Part shown: piece by piece, positions 24,019 to 49,700 of the stretch
Layout of the letters: each line of letters begins with the position of its first letter
Position numbering within the stretch: position 1 is the first letter of the stretch
Origin: Trissonchulus latispiculum
Taxonomy: Eukaryota > Nematoda > Enoplea > Enoplida > Ironidae
Length of the DNA stretch: 64,000 nt
Assembly (NCBI GenBank): GCA_030248195.1
Contig: JASAND010010651.1
Span: 1 to 64,000, forward strand
Direction: 5' to 3'
Translations under genes and position numbers: made by a program
Notes under the pieces: model-generated
Database searches by the model: none
Told to the model about the DNA's origin: nothing
What the model saw: the letters and a program-made list of their open reading frames with translations, nothing else

Positions 24019-27000
24019 CAAGACATTAAGGTCTCCCGAACCGAGCCGCTCCGAGTCGGGCTTCTTAGACTGTTCGGGTAAGTCGGCCTGGTCACTCTGT
24101 CCGGATTAATTTTGCGACCGGGTACTCGAGGCTTTCGATATTAGGCTAGGAGTCAAAGATATTAATGGGCTTGTACGGTAGCTAATGTGTATTTTCAGTT
24201 TTCTGGTTCATGATTACTTACTTGTGGAACACAGAACAGCAGAACAAAACGAAGAAAGTAAACCACCAATTTCTGAAAAAGAAAACGCCTCCCTATTCAT
24301 ATTTTTCGCGAGTTGACCTTTTTCCGCCCGCCTTTTGGTCTGGGCAAGCTCTTGACTCATGTCTCGAACTTTGGGCGTTGGTTGTCCCTATCGTGACCCG
24401 AAACATTTCTTGAGTGAATACTTCCCGTACTATAGTTTAGCCACTGGACGTTGCTCGTCACTCAGAGTATGTATGTATGTAGGTATGTAGGTTACTTCCT
24501 CTTAGTAATTTCAAGTATGTAAGATTGCTCTATGTTTATAGGAGGCAAAAAACGCCTAGGTTCGTCCTGGGCAGTTTTTAGGATGAGAAAGCCAGGCACG
24601 CTTTTTATTTGTTTCGCTGTGCCTGCTGTCTGCACTCGCGGTTGCTGAGTCGGATCGGAAAAACCTTTTGTTTGTCGCATTTTGTTTAGGAAGCAATGAC
24701 TAAATGAATTTTTTTAAGGCGATAGCGTCATTAGTTGCTTCTTTCACACATTTTCAGGCAACCTTAAGGAACTCTCTGGAAAGTCGACTTCAAATTAAGC
24801 TGAATAATGGCGTAAAAGCCATCTTTAATAAGTTTTGTTGCAAGTCAGTAAATATTTACCTCTAAACGTTTACAATGAGTCTGATTTGAGTAGGTATTTT
24901 ACACAGTTCTTTTGCAAATCCTAGTCACTCGTGTCATTTAGCAGCTACAAATGCAAGCTTTAGGTAGTTGTTGGGTTGCACTCCTTGGTTACCTGCCGTC
25001 AGTGTCTAGTGTCAGTATGATAAAAAGGTCAGATTTTCAAACCTTTTTTGGTTTATCATCTCATCTAATCCTTCTATCCCAACGCGGTTAGTTCCAATCG
25101 CAAAACGTGATCAAACTATCTGCCATATGCCATATTAATCTCATAAACCACGCTGCGTTGCAACGTTGCAAGATTAACTTGACCATGTGTCGTATTATTT
25201 GATCCTGTCCAAAACTTAAAATTGATAGATGAATTCAGAATCAAAAAAGTTCAGTGGATTTAGAAACCATTTTGTTTAAAAGTTAAATTTTGTTAAAAAG
25301 TTTTGTACAACAAAGTTTATAACGGTTAATCCTATTTTATAAGTTGAAGACCCGGCTCGGATAGAGGTAGCACGGTGAAACATGAAGAAATCTAGAATTA
25401 AATTCTGAATTTGATGCTTGCATTCACAACTAAGCAGTCAGAGTGAACTAACCGTAACACAATGCCTGGATTAAGTTTTTAACAAAATGAAGTACCCTTT
25501 CGTGAATATTCAGAATTTTCTTGACCACAGCATGACTTGATTTCGTTTGTTTTGTTTGTAAAGTTGTATTTTAAGTTGTCACATTAGCATTAATAGAGAG
25601 AGAATGGGACAGAAATTACTAAGTGGTTCTTCTGAAAGTTTTGCACACCTTAGCTCTTTGTTTTTTAGAGTCAGTGAAAAAACACCTGTAACTTTGAAGA
25701 GGGTCAGGAAAATCATATTGACTCGTGCGTTTTGTGTGGAGTATCTGGATTTCTGGATATTGAGCCGGTTTTGAACCTTTTAGCTAAGAAAGCGCCACGT
25801 GACTTCTGAAATCGACTGCACGAAACAAAGCGGGTCTCTGTCTATTCTCTTTTATTTCTCCTATTGTTCAAGAGGTAGACACTAAAAACTTTTCAAACTT
25901 TCTTTTGGGACAACTTGTATGACTCGTTTCGACTACAGCTCGATTTGCTAGCCAACCTTAGCTGCCACGTTCTTTCTTATGCAACAAATGCTACTTTAAA
26001 GCTAGCGAATTTCACTGAGGCATTTAATGTCCACTAGGAAAATTTTTTCGTCGCAGGGGGAACAAGGCTTAAGTTTGCTGTAGTAGTAGTGAAAATAAAA
26101 AATATTAGGTTTTTGAAAACTAGTGTTTTTGATACAATTTAATTGATTAATTTTTGTTTTATCAATGAAATGCTTTTTTAGTTTTTAAGTATAAAATTTT
26201 AATTTATCAAGACTTATTGAAGTAAGCACTAACTCAGTTGTCCGTAGCTATCGATAAAAGTAGAGGTTATTTATAGTGTTTGGCTAATTCCAGGCTGTCG
26301 ACATTATATCTAGTCGTAGTGCTATTTCCTCTTATTTCATATTGAAAGAGAATTGCACATTTGTCCTTAAAGATCTAAGAGCTTCCAACGTTATATATTG
26401 CGTAAGTTTGTTGTTATATAGTTTTAAAATTTTATTTTCGAATATTGTCTTTGTTAATAAAACCAACGAATGGGTTGAAACCCGACTTAAGTATACTAAC
26501 ATAGACCCCGACCCCCCGTTTGGACGCCGTACATGTATAGGGGAGGGGTCAAGGGGGGGGTCTGATTTATGGGGGGGGTTAGCCGATAGCGTGCAGAGGA
26601 TGTAGCGAGCTCATAATACATAGCGCATGACGCTTGTCATACTCTTATGTATTATGTACTCTTGATATAATGTGTCTAACATAACAGCTATATCAGCATA
26701 TTTATTAGTCACTATCGCAGCTATATGCTGACTGTATCCATGCGTTAACATTGGGTCGGGTTCTAGGGGAGGCTTGTCCCAAGAAATTTTAGGGTTCTTG
26801 CACCTTGCATAGAATTTTTGAAAAATTAACGAACCCAGTTAGCTTGTACCTATACCAACTTCTTGCCCCGCCAAACGCCGGCTTTCCTTACCAACCAGTT
26901 TTGTCGTTTCAATGCCGGCTTAAGGACTCTGAGACTGATTAACAGTAATACCAAGGGTAGTTCAAGGTCCTTTTAGTTAAATTTATGGGCTTTAAATTGA

Positions 27001-27475
27001 AATTTTAAATTAGATTTAAATTTATGTTAAATTGTATTGCTAACTTTTAAAAAAATATTCTCTACATTTTGATATATTCAACATCCAATCTCAGTTGGTA
27101 ACGTGTTGTGCACCGTTTTCCTTATTTCAGTAGTTTCAATTTTTGCTGTATACGGTCTTTGTTATTGTATAATTTTCTTGATTTGATTTCTTGATATCTA
27201 ATAAATGTAATGTCTATAATATTCTGTTGTACATGGTCTGTTTATTAGTTCATTGCAGATAATCCTAACCTCTTGTTTCCTTTTAATTCTAAAATAGTTA
27301 CAGATAGATATAGTTATGGATCATAGATAGAGTTAAAATTAATCGAATCAATTTCTTCGTAGAGTTAGGTCACAGTTAATCATGCGACAACTTATTTGTA
27401 AGGCTGATGCCTAAAGAATGTAGTCTTATCTATTAGGTGTACGTGATATAATACTTATTAATTTTTTGCTTGCAG
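24019..27475. other. Intergenic sequence upstream of the LIM gene, no gene recognised
   Basis: It contains a short ATGT tetranucleotide run near 24,468-24,490 and a G-rich patch near 26,500-26,585. Short frames here show no domain features. A 5' UTR exon of the LIM gene probably lies somewhere in it, since the first coding exon begins after an acceptor (TTGCTTGCAG, 27,475), but I cannot place it. Confidence 0.45.
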
Positions 27476-27495
27476 TTAAATAACGAACTCCAATC

Positions 27496-31550
<4,055 letters not shown>

Positions 31551-31886
31551 ACTCTCATTTCTTTGCTATTGTCTATTGCTTAACGCTATTTCTGTTTTGC
31601 TGATTTGTATCTCTGTGCCTGTAGTTACCTGTTTTCATATTTTTATTGCATGTATATTTTTGTAACTGTGTTTTTGTGGTTGTCTGACGTATTGATTTGA
31701 TAAATTTTCAAATTCTAAATTAGTTTTCAATTATGATTTGGTATTTAAAATATACATTTCCTGCTTTTTATGTTTCCCTTTTATTTGGTGATGATGTAAG
31801 TTTGTCGTTCATTATTGCTTGAAAGTTGCTTTATATTGATATTCTTGCTGGGATGCGTATGTAAATGTTGTGTTCAAATGGTATCC

Positions 31887-31892
31887 AATAAA
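31887..31892 (+). promoter_or_regulatory. Polyadenylation signal of the LIM gene
   Basis: AATAAA about 340 nt after the stop codon, within an otherwise plain T-rich 3' region. Confidence 0.55.
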
Positions 31893-32840
31893 TCACCGAT
31901 TTTTGAAAATACCAGGCTTCACATGCATGGGAAAATAAGTGAACATTTTGAAAATTAGTTTTTCATTTTTTCATTTCATTTTTGAAGCGAAACCACAAGG
32001 TTTTCTTTGTAATATTCTGTGATACAGAACGTCAACTTAGATTTTCATTTTCCGGTATCCTTCACTTTCCTTCATCCAGTTATCGTTATTGAGTGCCAAG
32101 TTATAATGAACCTCTTCTTTAGGTTAAGCTTGCGTTGTCCGTCCTATTTTTAATTTGCTGCAAAGTAACTGTTTACTTTATTGTTTACAAATCATTTTAT
32201 TTACCCCTTCGATCTCTGCTGTACTGATAGACTTGAGGTAATTTTTCACTCTTCTAATTAGTTTCGAACCCCTACGTTTAAAGTTTAACACTTTCAAACA
32301 TTGTTATGCAAAATTATTCTTCTGATAATGAAAACACCACCTCATAGTTAATCTTCACATTAACATACGGCCACAGTAAACTACATTATGGGAAAGGCTT
32401 GTAATCAAACTCGAGTTAAGAATCAGCTCATTCAAAGTATTGACTATCTATATTTAGAAATCGATATCTGAAACGTTACTACATAGCCATTGAAAGGCTA
32501 TAATTTTTATTTCTACGAGATTATAGTAAATTTGTAAACTAAGCGATCTTAGTATTGTCTGTTAGTATTTACTCGACAAATTTGGCCACTGGTCAATTCA
32601 ACTCAGGTCAGGCAATTTCACAATCTTCAATGTTTCAGCATCGTTTGAAATTTCATTGCAAAATGTTTTAGGTTTGAATTTTTATCTGTATATAATGAGC
32701 TGATTCATGGAATGTTAAGCTGGCAGATAGATAGGTCCTGTATGCATATAATTATCATACAGTAAAGACAAAACAGAAATACAATAATGTTATCGCCAGG
32801 CTCCCAAGTCATAGCTTATATCTATTAGTTCTGTTCAAAC
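31893..32840. other. Convergent intergenic region
   Basis: AT-rich sequence between the 3' ends of the LIM gene (+) and the Patched-related gene (-). No gene or repeat is recognised. Confidence 0.5.
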
Positions 32841-32846
32841 TTTATT
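32841..32846 (-). promoter_or_regulatory. Polyadenylation signal of the Patched-related gene
   Basis: AATAAA on the minus strand only about 15 nt after the TGA at 32861-32863. If it is used, the 3' UTR is unusually short. Confidence 0.45.
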
Positions 32847-32860
32847 CTTCGTCCTTTTTT

Positions 32861-42358
<9,498 letters not shown>

Positions 42359-43179
42359 AGCGTCAGCGATAAAGGACAAAGCACAAAGCGGTCTGTTTTG
42401 CTACATAAAAGCTTCAGTTCAGCAATAATTCTAGCAATGGGGATCAAAAAACAAGGCAAAAGTTAAGTGGATGCTAAACTGAGCTGTGAAGAAATGTTTT
42501 CCCAAAATAGTCTTCTCAGCGAGAGTGGGAATAATTAAAGTCGTCAGTCAATTGAGCAAATTATTCTGTCATCATGAAAAGTTTCAGTCTACTGTTTTAC
42601 TGTACAAAACTTTTCCGGCCACTGTTACACGCATTTTCTCCCGAAACTTGTACAGAGTGAAAGTTGTCAGTAGGCCATGGAGTAGTCGTAAAAGGTGACC
42701 GCATTGGTTTTGCTCAAGGTTACAGTTGCAACTTCTAAACAAAAGTATGAATTGTTTCTAGTTTCACTTTCTTGATAGTAATGCAAAGAGAGATGAAATT
42801 CTTTTAAAAGAACCGTAACCTCTTTTTTGCAAATCTGAACGATTCTGCCGTTGCTATTGCAGCTCCTCTGTTATTTAATTTTTTCCTAAGAGATTAATTA
42901 AGTCACTAGTCCATATTGGACGTTTCAGTTAAATAAAAGCTGCATAGCGGAAAAGTGTGGCCTTCTTTTACTGATAAAAAATTAGGCTATCAGAGCATAC
43001 GGTATGTTACAACCTACATACAACCTCATTAAAAATTGTTATTTAACTAAGTTGGACTCAGACTTTATTGAAACATTCGTTGATTGGAATTGAGTTGAGC
43101 AAAAGGAAAGAAGCAAAACAGTGTAAGACGTGGATTTCAGGTTTGAACATTTGAACATTTTAAATCACTGAAAACTAGG
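42359..43179. other. 5' flank of the Patched-related gene, nothing recognised
   Basis: It should contain the promoter and any 5' UTR of the minus-strand gene. I see no convincing TATA box or repeat. Confidence 0.4.
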
Positions 43180-43430
43180 TTGTGCTGGTATCACTTGTGT
43201 AAATTTGACCCCACAGGTTTCAATTCTTTATAAAAATGGACGAAACTTTCTGAATATTTTATTTTGACATTCTTTAAGATTTTGGGTTCAGTCCCGTAGC
43301 TTTAAGTGAAAACATCCTTAGTCTTTGGCATTATTTTTCCCTTAGGTAATCGACACACTGGGCTGCTTGCTATGGACTCGAGAGGGAACGAAAACGAACA
43401 TTTTGCTTTTACAACCTGTGAGCTAGTTTT
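43180..43430 (+). repeat. Diverged copy of the GGTGCTGGTACC TTAA-element end
   Basis: It follows 13,455-13,710 in order: GTGCTGGTA, TTCAATTCTTTAT, GAAACTTTC, CAGTCCC, ATTATTTTTCCCTTA-like, then GAACATTTT and GCTTTTACAAC followed by GTGAGCTA. Apparent ORFs across it are spurious. Confidence 0.65.
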
Positions 43431-43799
43431 ATGGCTAAGTAACGTATATGCCACAGACGATTTCTGGGGTCTAAAAGTGGGTAATCTTCGGGAAACCCAA
43501 ATTTTTCAAAACTACTGCCATGGGCGATGCTTTGCAGTTGGTCGCGTTCAAAATTTGCCAGCAGCTGACCTGCCGCACCGGCATGAACAACTTTCTGCCC
43601 GCAAGAATTACTCTCTGTTGACTTTATGAAACAATGATTGGTTAGTTTTTAACTTTTTGTCTAAAATGTAAAAGGATATCCGAATACTTTTCTCAAATAG
43701 GATTTCATGCGCTAGATTTCGATTTGCGCTTCATTTCATTAGATTATTCTGACATCAGAAATCCGAATATATACCGGACATCAATAGTTGTCATATTAA

Positions 43800-44040
43800 G
43801 GATGGTTCACGTTGGTGTGCTTTGCTTTGTGCTTTGTCCGTTCGGTTCACGATGGTGGAAAACTCAATGCTTTGAAATTTGCGGTTTGTCGGTTCATGAT
43901 GGCGCTTCTGTGCTTTTGGTGTGCTTCAGATTCGTGCATTTCGGCCCGTGGACAGGGCCGGGCCGGCAGAGCTAATTTCACTGGCCTGGCCGGGCAGAGC
44001 TGCGGGCCGACTGTTCGGCCCGCTATCAGATTTCACTTAA
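43800..44040. repeat. Word-rich patch (TGCTTTG, GGTTCACG, GGCCGGGC)
   Basis: TGGTTCACGTTGG and GGTTCACGATGG recur with several TGCTTTGTGCTTTG copies, followed by GGGCCGGGCCGGCAGAGC and GGCCTGGCCGGGCAGAGC. It resembles the word-array elements but no paired ends were found. Confidence 0.35.
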
Positions 44041-44506
44041 TGATAATGACATTAATACTACTGAGCGATACTAAAATTTCCAATTTCAAAGATTCTTGTG
44101 TTTCTCCAACATATTTTGTTCAAATAAACACTGTTTTTTCCATTTAGTAGCCGCAGCTCGCATTATCATTTTCATTGATCTTTTTAAAAACATATATATA
44201 TATATAGGCAAACATTGGACGCTGTAATACGAATCTTTAATTTCATCGTACTCTCGTGTTTTGGAAAACAGAGCTAGTATTTTGAGCGGGTAGTTTGCGG
44301 GTAGGCTGTGAATTTTGCGGGTACGTTTTTGTTTGGACAAAATTAGTTAAAAACATAAAAAAGTTAGCAGCTCAACACTTCAACTCAACGATTCAATCTT
44401 GTGCTGTGTCTATGATTATAATAAGGTTCTCCACAAGATCCCACTTATTACATTTCTTTTGCAATAGCTCCTTTTTCCACTTTCTGATTAAAGCTGTTAC
44501 TAAGTT

Positions 44507-45060
44507 GTGGCTTTGTTAGTAGTAATAGGTGAGCACCAGACGTATTGCTCGGGGGAGGTGGTGGTGTAAAGAGGCCGGGAGGCCCGGAGGCCGGGAGGCC
44601 CGGAGGCCGGGAGGCTCTGGCGGGGGTGGTGGTGTAAAGAGGCGCAAGGGGGCCGGGAGGCGCAAAGAGATTGGGAGGCTCTGGCGGAGGTGGTAAATTA
44701 AAGAGGCCGGGAAGCCGGGAGACTCTGAGGGAGGTGGTGGTGTAAAGAAGCCGGAAGGCGGAAGCCGGAACCACCGTAAAATTGACTTTAAGTTAAAACT
44801 TGTCAATTTTCGCTGGGAAAACTTTATCTGGGAGATTTTCGACCACGTAGAATTCGACAATAGACTCAGTTTTCTTCTATCATCTAAGCTCCGTCCTGTA
44901 CGTGACCCTCGACCGGAACCGCGGCTGACCCTAGCTTAAATTCCAAACTTGTCAATTTTCGCCGGGAAAAATTAGTATATAGGGTTTTCGACAATGTAGA
45001 ATTCAAATATGAGCTTAGTTTTCCTCTGCAGCCAAAGCTCCGTGCTGTAAGTGAGCCTTA
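44507..45060 (-). repeat. Left arm of the 44.5-47.6 kb inverted duplication (proline-rich frame)
   Basis: The inverse of this stretch matches 47,345-47,640, both at the GC-rich part (CCTCCCGGCCTCTTTACACC) and at AGCTTAGTTTTCCTCTGC near 45,030. On minus it reads a proline-rich frame ending GLFTPPPPPSNTSGAHLLLL, almost the same as in the right arm. The 44,780-45,060 part is itself two ~165-bp direct copies (ACTTGTCAATTTTCGC twice). Confidence 0.7.
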
Positions 45061-45305
45061 ATGGTTTTCTGGGTTATAGAATCTGAACTTGACCTTGGAT
45101 TTACCTCCTATGTAAACTATGACCAGTAGTCAAGCACCGTTTTAGCATTATTATGGCTACGACGAGCAAAACATTGTGGCAACCACCGGTATGCTATGGA
45201 GCGACTGCTCACAAGCCACTCAAAAATCACAAACTTGCAAGATTGGGATTCTGCTACAAATTAACTGTCCGCAAACACAGATGGCTATCTTCAATTGAAA
45301 GCAAC

Positions 45306-45625
45306 ACTTACAACAACAATAATATGCAACAAAATAGTGTAACACTATACAAAATCAAAACTGTACAATGTAAACTATGTACAAAAAATAGTAAGCAATG
45401 AAAGAAAGACCACTGTACAACAATAATACTGTACAATAACAATAATATGCAACAAAATAGTGTAACACTATACAAAAAACAAAATTGTACAATTAAAACG
45501 ATGCACAACAAACTAGTAAGCAATGAGACCACTGTACAACAATAATACTGTACAACGAAACACTGCACAGCAAACTGTGCATACAACAAGAATACTGTAC
45601 AAGCAAATCATTGTATAATGCGAAT
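45306..45625. repeat. Irregular tandem repeat, CAACAATAATACTGTACAA type
   Basis: ACAACAATAATACTGTACAA, ATGCAACAAAATAGTGTAAC and close variants alternate six or more times. It interrupts the left copy of the inverted gene pair, between its body and its proline-rich part. No function is seen. Confidence 0.7.
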
Positions 45626-45671
45626 ACTATGCAACAAACGATGCAGTTCAAGCATGAAGTAAATCCACGAG

Positions 45672-46304
45672 TCAAATTATCTGTAACAATGCAGGTGTTC
45701 CCGAATTAACTGGGAAACTTTGTGTTTCGAGCACTGTCCGGTCGAAATTTGCATGCCGCTGATGAACCATACAGCACGGCAGTCCTTCAACGTCGTGCGT
45801 GTGAGCCCGTAAATTCATGTCCTCAGTTGAGTCATAAATGTCAATCTTTAGGTCATTCCATAAAATATCTTTCATATTATATAAATTATTATTATTATAA
45901 ATATAGAATACCTGGTACATATCTTTCATTAAAGGCTCCTCTTTGGTAATTATTATGTCCACATTATTTCGTTGCAGAACACGGTCCATGACGGTCCAAA
46001 CACGGTCCATGACCTCCCATTTTGCAGGCACAGTTGTAGAGTCGTTCCAGTCTAGTCCATTCTCTGACCGGTCCAAGCGGAAGTATGCCTGTTGACGAGG
46101 AGATAACTGATCAAACGGGATCGGGGCACGGACGTGACAGGTTTCCTCAGTGAAATTCCCATAAGGAAACCGCGCCGCTGCTGTAATTTCCAACATAACA
46201 TTGCCGACCTTATGAATTCCATCATATGCCACAGTAGCAAAACGAAGAGTGCCCATAATTAAACACAACTGACTTTGAAAAGTGTACAGTGCAGACTGAA
46301 ACAT
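45672..46304 (-). CDS. Unrecognised protein, intact left copy of an inverted pair
   Basis: I do not recognise the family with confidence. The frame from ATG 46304 is about 210 codons; ATG 46256 (MGTLRF) is an alternative and is where similarity to the right copy begins. Conserved blocks between the copies: VMLEITAAARFPYGNF, RAPIPFDQLSPRQQAYFRL, a region with IIITKEEPLMKDMYQ, then HDVEGLPCCMVHQ. The Cys/His-containing EGLPCC-x2-H block suggests a metal site. The frame may continue by splicing into the proline-rich stretch at 44,448-44,774. The block order loosely recalls small uncharacterised proteins spread with animal mobile elements, but that is an inference. The two copies diverge strongly in DNA yet keep blocks in protein, which argues for past coding function. 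Confidence 0.5.
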   Translation of the reverse strand: MFQSALYTFQSQLCLIMGTLRFATVAYDGIHKVGNVMLEITAAARFPYGNFTEETCHVRAPIPFDQLSPRQQAYFRLDRSENGLDWNDSTTVPAKWEVMDRVWTVMDRVLQRNNVDIIITKEEPLMKDMYQVFYIYNNNNLYNMKDILWNDLKIDIYDSTEDMNLRAHTHDVEGLPCCMVHQRHANFDRTVLETQSFPVNSGTPALLQII

Positions 46305-46380
46305 TGATTGTGCAAAACTGACTAGGGCATGCAAACACCTGCTTACCCTGCAATTTTGTCGGTTAGGATTCCTATTGTGA

Positions 46381-46700
46381 AGCACCTACGCTTCCTAAAA
46401 CTGATGCGTTAAGATCCCTGCTGTGAAGCACCTGCCCTTTCCAACTCAGAATCTTATGAGCACTGCTGCAAAACACTTGCCACTGGAGATCTAGCTTGCC
46501 GAGCTTAGAGGTTGAGGTAAGAGGTTGTGAGATTAGTGGTTTAGAGGTAAGAGGGTTTGAGTCACGAGGTTTAGAGATAAGAACTCAAATCTCAGAACCT
46601 CAAAACTTTCAAAGCGCAAGACTCCGAAGATTCTGACTTTGGAAGGAGCAGGTGTTTCACAGCAGGGATCCTAAACGTATCAGTTTTAGGATTCGCAGAT
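46381..46700. repeat. Axis region of the inverted gene pair
   Basis: GATCCCTGCTGTGAAGCACCTG-like sequence near 46,410 is mirrored by CAGGTGTTTCACAGCAGGGA near 46,655. Between them are short GAGGTAAGAGG-type direct repeats and their inverse. This would be the shared upstream region of both gene copies if they are divergently transcribed. Confidence 0.55.
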
Positions 46701-46829
46701 GTTTCATAATGGGGATCCTAACGGTTAAAATTATAGGAAGAGCAGGTGTTTGCATGCCCTAGCTAGTTTTGCACAATCAACTTTCAGTTTAGTTTGTGCA
46801 CTTTTCGAAAGTAGTTGTGTTCCGTCATA

Positions 46830-47335
46830 GTTACTGTTGGTTTTGTCACTGTGACTTCTGATGATATTCCTGACATGGGCGAGATTATTATGGAAATTAC
46901 ATTGGCTATCCTTTTTCCTTGTGGAAATATTGCCCAGATAACCTTTAATCCACGAGCCCCGGTCCCTTTTAATTTCTTGACCCCTCAACAGCATGCCCAT
47001 TTCTATTTGGCGAAAGCAAATAATGGGCTCCTTGAAATTTCTCTCTTCCATGAAGGCGAAACGGGCGACTATGGATCAAATCTCTGTTATGATTCGCCAC
47101 TATTCGGTTGAAGTTGTATTCACAAAAGGGGCGGCCCTGCGGGAATCGATACAGCAGGCCTTCTTGCGGAACGACCAGAACATTGGCATCTATGAACCAA
47201 ATTTGGTTCATAGATAAGCTATGACGCCGGTAAGCATTTGGGGATTTCCATCTTTTGCTGAAATGGGAGACGTGGAAGGCTTGCCGTGTTGCTCACTCCA
47301 CAAAGACATTACATCGAGATGCAAATGTTCTTGCT
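46830..47335 (+). pseudogene. Frameshifted right copy of the unrecognised inverted gene
   Basis: It reads GEIIMEITLAILFPCGN and PRAPVPFNFLTPQQHAHFYL, collinear with the left copy, then changes frame near 47,040-47,100. It continues as VEVVFTKGAALRESIQQAF and later GDVEGLPCCSLHKDITSRC. There is no ATG at the place equivalent to MGTLRF. The frame break and a stop after the first part mark it as degenerate. Its proline-rich tail lies at 47,478-47,651. Confidence 0.6.
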
Positions 47336-47344
47336 CCCTTGCAG

Positions 47345-47651
47345 AGGAAAACTAAGCTCATATTTGAATTCTACATGCCCAAAAACCCTATAGACAAGCT
47401 TTTCCCGTTAAAAATACGAATTTTCAAATTTAAGCTTGGGTCAGCCATGGTTCCGGTCTCCCAGAAGTTACAGCTGAGCCTCCTCCTCCTCCTCCTCCTC
47501 CTCCTCCACCACCAGCGTCGCTTTCGCCGCTTACACCACCACCCCCACCAGAGCCTCCCGGCCTCTTTACACCACCACCTCCCCCAAGCAATGCGTCTGG
47601 TGCCCACCTATTACTACTTTTGTTCAACTCAGGGCATAAAGCAGATTTTTA
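47345..47651 (+). repeat. Right arm with proline-rich frame
   Basis: A (CCT)n run encodes a proline tract, then LTPPPPPEPPGLFTPPPPPS followed by NASGAHLLLLLFNSGHKADF and TAG at about 47,649-47,651. The last part matches the inverse of 44,507-44,580 at DNA and protein level. It is probably the C-terminal exon of the right gene copy, or a low-complexity repeat that both arms share. Confidence 0.55.
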
Positions 47652-48480
47652 GCTAAGTTGACAGTTGGCCCTAACATCAGTTTAACCTAAGTTTTCTATT
47701 AAAAAACAGGAGAATGAGTAATATTATTCAGACAAGCAGTGTTTAATTGCTGTTAAACATTTCCCAGCTGATGCAGCAAGTTTCTATCCGATTTGATGCA
47801 GTGTATAGGTCGTGCTCCCTTTACGGTCATATATTGTTGCAGTAAATGCAATTATTGCCCAATTTCATTCACGCTTTCAGAAAATACATCGGGTATGATG
47901 ATAAACTTCCTTTAAAAGCGCCAGCTTTATAACTTACATCTACAGTGTGAAGCAAAAATTTGAAGTTCTAGAGCTATGCATGGAAAATTATGCTCAGCGA
48001 CTATAGTCATTCTAAAGCCCATTAAATGCTCTAGAACTTTGCCTTAAGACATGTATAAGTCTCCTGGTTTTAACGTTTTCGAATAGTAATTTTTTAAAGA
48101 ATTCTCATTCGAAAATTGGTTGTCTTTTACGCGATCTTGCTAAAAATATAATAAAATCAAGAGTACATAATAGATAAGAGTATGACAGCTGGCAGCTTCT
48201 CTGTTATCAGCTGCAGGTACATGCTCTGCACGTTAACGGCTGACCCCCTCACAAACGTGTACCTAGTGACCCCCCCACAAATCAGTACCCAGTGCACGTT
48301 TCTGTACGTTCACTCGCCGTATCTTTACGTGTTAAAGCTCGAAAACACAACGCCTGCGAGCGTCCAATTTGTGTCTGCTTCGAGCTTTAGAACGCTAAGA
48401 TAGCGGCCAATTTCGTTTGAAGTAAGCATACACGCTATTCCCAGAGTTCTACCTAGCTAGTTACGAGATCAAAATCTATT
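47652..48480. other. No gene or repeat recognised
   Basis: AT-rich filler. A short word-like patch of AGTACCCAGTGCACGTT / GTGTACCTAGTGACCCC occurs near 48,230-48,370 but no paired ends were found. Confidence 0.4.
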
Positions 48481-49700
48481 TAATAGTCGAATACAAGGGA
48501 AGTTATGACAGAAATTACCCGTCTGGGCTACCTAGAGTGGGGACAACAGAACAATAATAGCAAAGCACACAAATGGGGGACAACAATAAACCAGGGGGAA
48601 CCAGCAATAGAAGGGGAGGGGAGATGGAAATTAATCAGACGGGGAGAGGGGAGTTCGCTAGTAAAGTCAGACCCAGGGGGACGGGGACAACCCCGCGATA
48701 GAAGGGAATAGGGAGAGTTAGGAGAACGTAAAAGAAAAGGGAATTAGAATTTAAATAAAAAATTAGAGGGGGTGAATATAAAGAAATGTTGAATGAAAAA
48801 AACAAAAAGGAACTTACTAACAGGGAAAGGCTTTAAGGGAGGACCCCCAAATTCTTGAAAGCAACCGCACGCGGGAAGAAGAAACTCCCAACCGACTAAA
48901 AAGTGGCGTAATCGTTCAAGGAGAATTTTGTTATGCGTTGGGAACGGGAGTGTAAAGTTGGAAGTGTATGGGCAACCAAACTTTACGGGTGGAAACTGTG
49001 CGCGAATGGAAACGACGAACCTGGAGGAGACTTGTGTTCCAGTCGACCTGGGCAGATCTCGCCAAGACTTAAATATGCCTAACAAATTGCTACAGGAACT
49101 GACTAAAGGGATAAAAGTCTGTCTTACTACTGGACTACTAAAGAAACTTTGATTGAATTAAATACATACTCAGTAAATAATTAGCCTACCTAGACTTGGA
49201 GAAATAACTCAGAGTCCTACCTACCGACTATACAGATCTAATAAAAGCCTAACTAAAACGTCCTACTGGCTCATCTACTGAGACCACATTTAATTATAGA
49301 ACATACAGAGGGAGAGACTCCCGAAATTGACACACAAGGAATAAGTTTTGACAGAAAAACCATCATCGATAAACTTTACAGAACACAGAAAATTTCAGAC
49401 AAGTATAATTCTAACAAACAAATGCTTTCACACAAGGCATAGATAAAGTTTAAATACAGTTACCAAATAATTTATATGCAGAGATTCAATTCAAGAACAA
49501 TTTAAACCCTTCAGAAAATAGCTACTGCTCCTACTATAACTATTCTAAGCCGTCGCGGCTTCTTATACTAGAGGGTGTGATATATCAAAACTCTTTTCTA
49601 AAAAGTAATCTATCATGCTAAAATACCAATAGGAAAGGGAATAGAAAGCTCAGCTCACCTCTGTTAAATTTTGGGCCGACCCACAAGGTCGCCTTGGGGT
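48480..49700. other. Unassigned stretch downstream (minus) of a promoter-like region
   Basis: It has purine-rich GGGGA-type sequence at 48,530-48,740 and short frames without domain features. On the minus strand several GTAAGT-like donors occur (for example near 48,815). It could be the leader of a retroelement or untranslated exons, and I cannot decide. Confidence 0.3.

Noticed and set aside
43306..43629. 107-codon plus frame with a clear ATG-like start
   Set aside because: Its first half is a diverged transposon end (matches 13,455-13,710); no domain in the rest.
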